From Thermomucor indicae-seudaticae (Eukaryota; Mucoromycota; Mucoromycetes; Mucorales; Lichtheimiaceae), in the NCBI GenBank assembly GCA_000787465.1, contig JSYX01000345.1, forward strand, positions 1 to 36,548: a stretch of DNA of 36,548 bases, read 5' to 3'. A program made the position numbers and the translations under genes. Below the pieces are notes generated by a model. It had not been told where the DNA came from. It searched no databases and saw only the letters and a program-made list of their open reading frames with translations. Positions 33,156 to 36,548 of the stretch are shown piece after piece. Position 1 is the stretch's first letter, and every line of letters begins with the position of its first letter.

Positions 33156-34341
33156 CCGCTACATTATGTATATTTCCTTTGTACTTTCTCTATTCGTGAC
33201 CTAAAATCACGCTTGTGTTTATTCCTTCCCTTTCCGCTTCTCTTCCCTTTCCCACCAGTTGTATTATATGTGTCCCCTTTTTAATGTATTGATTAACACT
33301 GTCGTATAGGAAGAAACGTTGTGCCTGTGGCGCAAAACAGAAGGACAGGTTCTCTGGATGGATTAGTAATGATCGCAAATTCTGTTACACACATGAACGG
33401 TAAATAACAACAACAAACAGCAAGCGCTTCTGCAGTGTCACTATTATTTGCGAAACAGGGACACGTCCTGGAATATATGCAGCTTCGATGTTCCTAAAAC
33501 AAATCGCGATTAGGCTTGTGCAAGCAAATAAACGCTCTCTTTGTGTTGGCGTCTAAAGATACAATGCTTTTTGCTCTTATTTATCCAAAGGAAGAAATCT
33601 GTGAAGAATGGATGGCATGTAGTTTTGTCAATGAGGACTGTCGGAATGAAGATGGCTCGGAGTTGTTCTGCTGTCCCACGTTGTCTCGCATTGCCAGCAA
33701 AGAAAAGCTCCTGCAACGTCTCAGGCAATCTGCACCTTTTCGCCCCGTGACACTGAAAAAATAGAGCACAGCCATCAGGTCCCCTGGTGTACAAACATAT
33801 AGCACGAGGTTCGGTGTTTGATCTGGATTAAGCACTTGACAGGACAAGCAAAATATAAGCTTCAAAGTCACCAGGCATGTTCTGTTATGGATCTAGACGC
33901 CCCTGTTACGTAAGCCGTAGAAAACTTGAGACTCTCAATAGGCTAATCAACAAAGGTATCAATGTTAATCCTGTTGATCCTCTCGTAATAGAACAGGAAA
34001 TTGTATGTTTTATGAGAAGATCTCATAAATCTGATAACGTACCATCTTGCATGCACGTATTGGTCACTTTATATGGCGCGCGATCGTTTCTGGACACAGC
34101 ACTTCATTCCATCGCGTATTTCTTACTTCTTGCTTGCTCAGCTCTGAACCAGACGCTTGTTAAATCAATCAACATGGATTTATTGTCTAGTCTTGCACTT
34201 CATCGTGCATAAACTCCTCTCACATGACCACGCGAGCTCGAGGGCAAATTGCGATTCTCCAGTGAAAGGAACTCCGACAGCCATGCGTGTATGTTTCGCG
34301 CATTCACTGCTTTCGCTTGCAGTCTTCGGCCGGCTTGCGGA
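33156..34341. other. Gap with an orphan 111-codon frame
   Basis: About 1.2 kb. The first part is the 3' UTR of the zinc-binding protein (pyrimidine-rich). A plus-strand frame from ATG 33877 to 34212 (MFCYGSRRPCYVSRRKLE at its start, a hydrophobic patch SIAYFLLLACSALN near the end) and a minus-strand frame at 33871-33581 resemble nothing I know. The end is the NPR2 promoter. Confidence 0.35.
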
Positions 34342-36146
34342 ATGGAATTCCAAGGATTCCCCAGGATCCATAGCATTTTCTATGCGGTTTTCGACATTGT
34401 GAAGGGTGCGGTTGTCAAGCACCAAGTACCTGAGGGCAGCGTCACTCCTATTGCGCGAACAGCTACTCATGCCGCTGTGAAGCCACTGATTGACTTTGAA
34501 CCGATAAGCGAGTACATTATCCCAAAAGAGCAGCTCTTTAAGCGACTCGTCACGATATGCGTTGGCAACTACAAAGTGATGGGGTGCCCTGTCGGTATCA
34601 ATAATCATGAAAAGTATAGCAACAATTTTCGAAATGAGTTTCGGTTCAATCTTTGCTTCGTCTTTGCACGCGATGCCGAAATAAGCAGTTATGAGGCTGT
34701 AGTACGTAAGCTGGCTCGAGTCTTCGAGGTTTTGGAGGTAATTTATTTGACCAGTCTTTATATTGTTTGTGGCGCAATGCTAAGGCTTATTTCTGTGAGG
34801 TTGAATGCGACTTCCTCTCTATGGACGCAGAATCTGAAAGCAGAACTGTGCAAAATGTCATTGAACAGCTTTTTGAAGATCTCAACAGTTATTGTGAATG
34901 CCAGATACCTATCAGTAAGACGCCTCTTTCTTATCTTGCAGTTAGAATATAAAAATCTGAATCGAGGATGTTCTCTCCTTCAGACGCCTCCAACACAATT
35001 AACGTCAAGCTATTTCCTACTTATCCCAATCCACCAGAAGTTCATGACTATCAAGTACCAGTTTGCGTAGTTGAGTTGAAGAAAATGATGTCGTTGAATT
35101 GGGATCTCACAGTGCAAAAGGCATGTGGATTAGAGATTGAAATAAGAAGCTCCATTCTAAAGTGATTTTCCCTTTCAGATTGCACCGCATATCAATGGAA
35201 TCAATCACATCAAGGCAATCATTGAGCTGGCCAACGTCAAGCCTGAGTGGGCAAGGCAAAGTATGCAGCACTTACTGTAAGCGTGTACTTGTGCAACTGA
35301 GCAGATCTTAAGCGTTAGTCCATATTAACTCTGTGGATAAGCTACTATGGCTGCATTATCATGACTGACATTTTCCAATTCTCTAACGTCTACGCTGTTA
35401 AACCGGAGATCACCCGCTTACTGGAACCGAAGTCAGGACTGTCACGCGAGTGTCTCCAATACATTACCCTACCACGTATGTATAACGCAAGGTATGAAGC
35501 CGTCCCATTGCTGATAACATTCGTATTTGGTGCAGATGCAACGCCTCCTCCGTTATCCCGCGTGTTTGCCTTGTACTGCGGGTTGCAATACGGATCTTCA
35601 GTGCGCGATTGGATTGAGGAGAACCAGGTTGCAAGTCTACCGATTGACGTCCGGTAAGTCGGCAGTGACCTTGACGCCAACTTGTCCAAGAAAAAAAAAT
35701 TCACAGCTGTACTGGCTAGGCGGTTTATATCGTTTGGCGTCATTAAAGGACTTATCTACCGGGTTCACAAATATCCTATCTTGACATGTACTGACTCTTC
35801 TGATACCCGTATCACCCTTCCAAACAAGAGCCAGTACGCCAAAATTATCAACGCAAATACGGGGACGACTATTCATCCTGACATAATACCATATCTTGAT
35901 GGGCGACACCACTATGATGAAATATGCACAGCGTTAAAATGCTCGCCTCAAGAACTTGACGAACAACTTGGATTCCAGAATAGTAGCCGTCTAAAGCAGC
36001 TTGCAGCCTCAGGCGGCGCCAGCTTAAATCGAGAGGAAGAAGACGATGACGGCGGACATAACGAAAAAGACTCGGTTTTTGAACGCTCAGATCAAGATAG
36101 ACAAGATAAGGAAAAGCGATGGCGAGTTAGATTCATTTACCGGTGA
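34342..36146 (+). CDS. NPR2: Nitrogen permease regulator 2 (GATOR1/SEACIT subunit)
   Basis: With Npr3 and Iml1 it forms the GTPase-activating complex that restrains TORC1 when amino acids are scarce (family knowledge). The start at 34342 gives MEFQGFPRIHSIFYAVFDIV and HQVPEGSV, matching the longin-like N-terminus of NPRL2. Then YIIPKEQLFKRLVTICVGNY, CPVGINNHEKYS, FRFNLCFVFARDAE, VRKLARVFEVLE|VECDFLS (exon junction 34737/34800), NVIEQLFEDLNSYCECQIPI, NASNTINVKLFP, VHDYQVPVCVVELKKM, LNWDLTVQK, IAPHINGINHIKAI, IFQFSNVYAVKPEITRLL, LSRVFALYCGLQYGSSVRDW, RFISFGVIKGLIYRVHKYPI and the closing HHYDEICTALKCSPQELDEQ. Against human NPRL2 it gains an acidic, Lys-containing tail of about 55 residues after LDEQL. 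At least six exons; TGA at 36144-36146. Confidence 0.92.
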
Positions 36147-36548
36147 CAGAATCCCAGAAAAGCCGCTATGAATATATCTGGCTCCTCCAAGGAAAAACAG
36201 GCATTGGTAACACCAAGTTTCCGCCGGCAGCCTGAGCCATGGAATATTAATATCCGGGATACCCTGTTGTTCATTGCTCGGCCATAGAAGCAGAAACTGG
36301 TTAGGGTTCGTTAAACGCACGTTATAGTACAGTATCAACAAGAACGATAAACCCTTGGGATATGTCTATTTTGACCACTGAAAGAAACCCGAAATCAGTG
36401 CAGCTTGATCATTCACGAGAACATCAAACATTTGCGCTTTGCTTTACAAATAAAGCAAGTCAATCCACGTTATTTGCCACATTCATGTCTGTCTTGCCAG
36501 CTGGGCTCCTCTTTCACTAAGTGGACCTACTGGATTTTTCCCGGAGAT
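36147..36548. other. Window end, no recognised gene
   Basis: About 400 bp after NPR2. It holds the NPR2 3' UTR. A minus-strand open frame at 36341-36087 overlaps the NPR2 end and looks like a shadow of it. Nothing else is seen. Confidence 0.45.

Noticed and set aside
34180..34608. 142-codon minus-strand frame
   Set aside because: Antisense to the well-supported first exon of NPR2, so a shadow frame.
1..36548. CRISPR arrays, tRNA/rRNA genes, transposon ends
   Set aside because: No regularly spaced repeats, no convincing A-box/B-box pair, and no transposase or reverse-transcriptase motif were seen by eye on either strand.

Overview
This is a eukaryotic window from a filamentous fungus. Most genes are broken by short introns of about 45-105 nt with GT..AG ends. 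Genes lie on both strands with small gaps. The gene set (HAL/NPR-type kinase, UMTA/LaeA-like methyltransferase, GT15 mannosyltransferase, Prm10/ThrE-like membrane protein, GATOR1 subunit Npr2, Dia2/Pof3-type F-box protein) is fungal. The presence of an animal-like PSMD5/S5b and NAA40, and the overall style, suggest an early-diverging fungus, most likely Mucoromycota. That placement is inference from gene content, not a search.

Layout. 1-1188: nothing recognised. 1189-2282 (+): six-exon multi-pass membrane protein with a weak resemblance to TspO/MBR-like proteins. 2385-9489 (all -): kynurenine aminotransferase (BNA3 type), N-alpha-acetyltransferase 40 (NatD), a HAL/NPR-like protein kinase with an eroded N-lobe, and the proteasome base-assembly chaperone PSMD5. 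10128-11452 (+): zinc alcohol dehydrogenase. 11707-13689 (-): ThrE/Prm10-like membrane protein. 13690-15360: unclear coding fragments. 15361-17492 (+): Notchless/Rsa4. 17493-19007: fragments and one small membrane ORF. 19008-20814 (+): LaeA/UMTA-like methyltransferase with an overlapping upstream ORF. 21058-22882 (+): TPR/F-box/LRR protein of the Dia2/Pof3 type. 23170-24585 (-): GT15 alpha-mannosyltransferase. About 24425-26338 (-): secretory PLC-like protein lacking the catalytic histidine motif. 26901-27545 (-): MBF1. 28426-32103 (+): intronless RPAP1. 32790-33155 (+): small cysteine-rich zinc-binding protein. 34342-36146 (+): NPR2/NPRL2.

Most genes are core cellular functions: protein quality control and assembly (PSMD5, NLE1, RPAP1), chromatin or N-terminal acetylation (NAA40), ubiquitin ligation (Pof3/Dia2), nutrient signalling (NPR2, HAL-like kinase), transcription (MBF1) and the secretory pathway (GT15, PLC-like). 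I see no operon-like pathway cluster, CRISPR array, transposon or rRNA/tRNA gene. The best leads for something undescribed are the pseudo-enzyme-like PLC protein with two possible C-termini (one ending in RDEL, one with a membrane tail), the kinase without a glycine loop, and the uORF-controlled methyltransferase. Exon junctions were assigned by eye from splice signals and reading-frame continuity. For the membrane protein, kinase, ThrE, methyltransferase, F-box and GT15 genes the exon lengths sum to an intact frame.
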